NCBI GenBank assembly: GCA_002007465.1
Contig: LNAC01000136.1
Span: 2,782,823-2,846,822 of the forward strand
Direction: 5' to 3'
DNA length: 64,000 nucleotides
Source of the DNA: Ailurus styani
Lineage: Eukaryota; Chordata; Mammalia; Carnivora; Ailuridae
Of this stretch, positions 63,208 to 64,000 are shown piece after piece. Under the pieces are notes generated by a model. The model ran no database searches and was not told where the DNA came from. It saw nothing but the letters and a program-made list of their open reading frames with translations. A program made the translations under genes and the position numbers. Numbering within the stretch: position 1 is the stretch's first letter; every line of letters begins with the position of its first letter.

Positions 63208-64000
63208 ATATAATGGATTGAAACACAGCACATATTTCAACACACACCAAAGAGAATTCACCAGTCCTCTTTGGAGATTAATAGGGAACCAGTACCTTAT
63301 TATGAAAACTCATTAACAAAGGACAAAAATCAAGCCTTTATTCTGCCCCTACTGTACAAACTATTGCCTCTGAGTAATCAAACCATGGGTGAAAGAAAAT
63401 TTTTTGCTTACAGAACGTTCCTGCTAATAACTGAGGAAGGAGTGACAGAATTCAAACATCACCATTTTGCAACTGTTTGTGAAATAGTGGATCCAGACAA
63501 TGATTATCAATGAATGCTAATGTCACAGGACGAGTGACAGATATTCTATGCCTCTGATGAAACAACACAACTTTCTTCATGAAGTATTTTTCCCTCTACC
63601 CCTTAGACAGATGGATAAAATGGAAAATCTAATCAAAGCTCTAGATCTAACACCCACTGACAAAAATACAGAGGAAAGAGGAACATGACAAACAGCACCA
63701 TGGGGGAGGCACATATGTAATGTCTAGACTGGGAAATTCAGAAAAAAGTGACCCAGCTTCTTTAATAAGTTAATCGCCAGGCTAGCAAAAGAGAGGAAGA
63801 CGAGAGGGAGAGGAAGCAATGATCGAAGAGACATACCTGCCAATCAGAGCCGGACCTTAGTCAGACCCTGACTTAAACTATAAGCAAATAAGTAAACAGA
63901 TAAGTAGGTAAATAAAGCGTAAGCAAACATGTATGAGAAAAAAAGGGCAAATGTGGACAATGACAAGATTTATTTGATGATATGAAGGCATTATTAACTT
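63208..64000. other. no recognisable feature
   Basis: About 800 bp to the window edge. One good minus-strand donor-like site (CAG|GTATGT at about 63836) has no coding frame compatible with the downstream exons. Confidence 0.4.

Noticed and set aside
63836..63885. Possible minus-strand exon ending CAG|GTATGT
   Set aside because: The frame required to join the downstream exons in phase contains TGA, and the acceptor is ambiguous.

Overview
This is vertebrate nuclear DNA from a carnivoran, most likely a mustelid (ferret, mink, marten, badger or otter group). The main evidence is about fifty CAN-type SINEs. These are tRNA-Lys-derived and Carnivora-specific, with a head reading GGCGCCTGGGTGGCTCAG, a CT-rich middle and an AATAAATAAAATCTTTAAA tail. 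Many have the head variant GTGGGTTAAAGCCTCTGCC and a long TCTCTCTGCCTGCCTCTCTGCC body, which I associate with mustelids. The species is inference; Carnivora is well supported. There is no bacterial, phage or plasmid content, no CRISPR array and no operon. Short open frames are abundant, but nearly all are chance frames or translated SINEs.

Almost the whole window is intergenic or intronic. Only one place looks like a protein-coding gene: the 3' end of a minus-strand gene at about 61.4-62.5 kb. It consists of a putative last coding exon (61972-62030, acidic C-terminus ending YLDDEDSD), a phase-matched 15-nt microexon upstream of it (62442-62456) and an AT-rich 3' UTR with AATAAA near 61424. 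I could not name the gene, and its other exons would lie beyond the right edge.

Layout. 0-3 kb: old MER5/MIR scraps and one young SINE. 3-5.4 kb: an L2 end, then a Tigger1 DNA transposon split by L1 3' ends and SINEs. 5.4-9 kb: unidentified sequence, old L1 pieces and SINEs. 9.5-11.5 kb: a repeat-poor AT-rich block. 11.5-21.5 kb: mostly single SINEs with MIR and L2 relics. 22-23.8 kb: an antisense L2 hosting an MLT1-type LTR and a SINE. 24-35 kb: L1M, MER5, MLT1, MIR and carnivore L1 tails. 36.3-38.7 kb: a long L2 carrying SINEs, one of them a fold-back, and an assembly duplication. 41.6-45.3 kb: a 3.7-kb internally deleted L1 with three SINEs inside. 46-48.4 kb: two further L1s. 49.7-51.3 kb: an LTR-like relic and a CpG-rich segment. 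52-60.4 kb: SINEs, MIRs and unidentified sequence. 60.9 kb: a U2 snRNA 5' fragment with perfect target-site duplications. 61.4-62.5 kb: the gene end.

The history can be read from nesting. MIR, L2, Tigger1, MER5 and MLT1 are the old host layer. L1MA/MB/ME pieces come next, then arctoid-type SINEs, then mustelid-type SINEs with near-perfect 11-20 bp target-site duplications (TSDs). I found no convincing previously undescribed biological system. The most interesting items are the tailless U2 fragment, the fold-back SINE flanked by its own TSDs, the microexon, and two false-looking duplications at single-N gaps. Repeat family names come from remembered consensus features, so subfamily labels are approximate.
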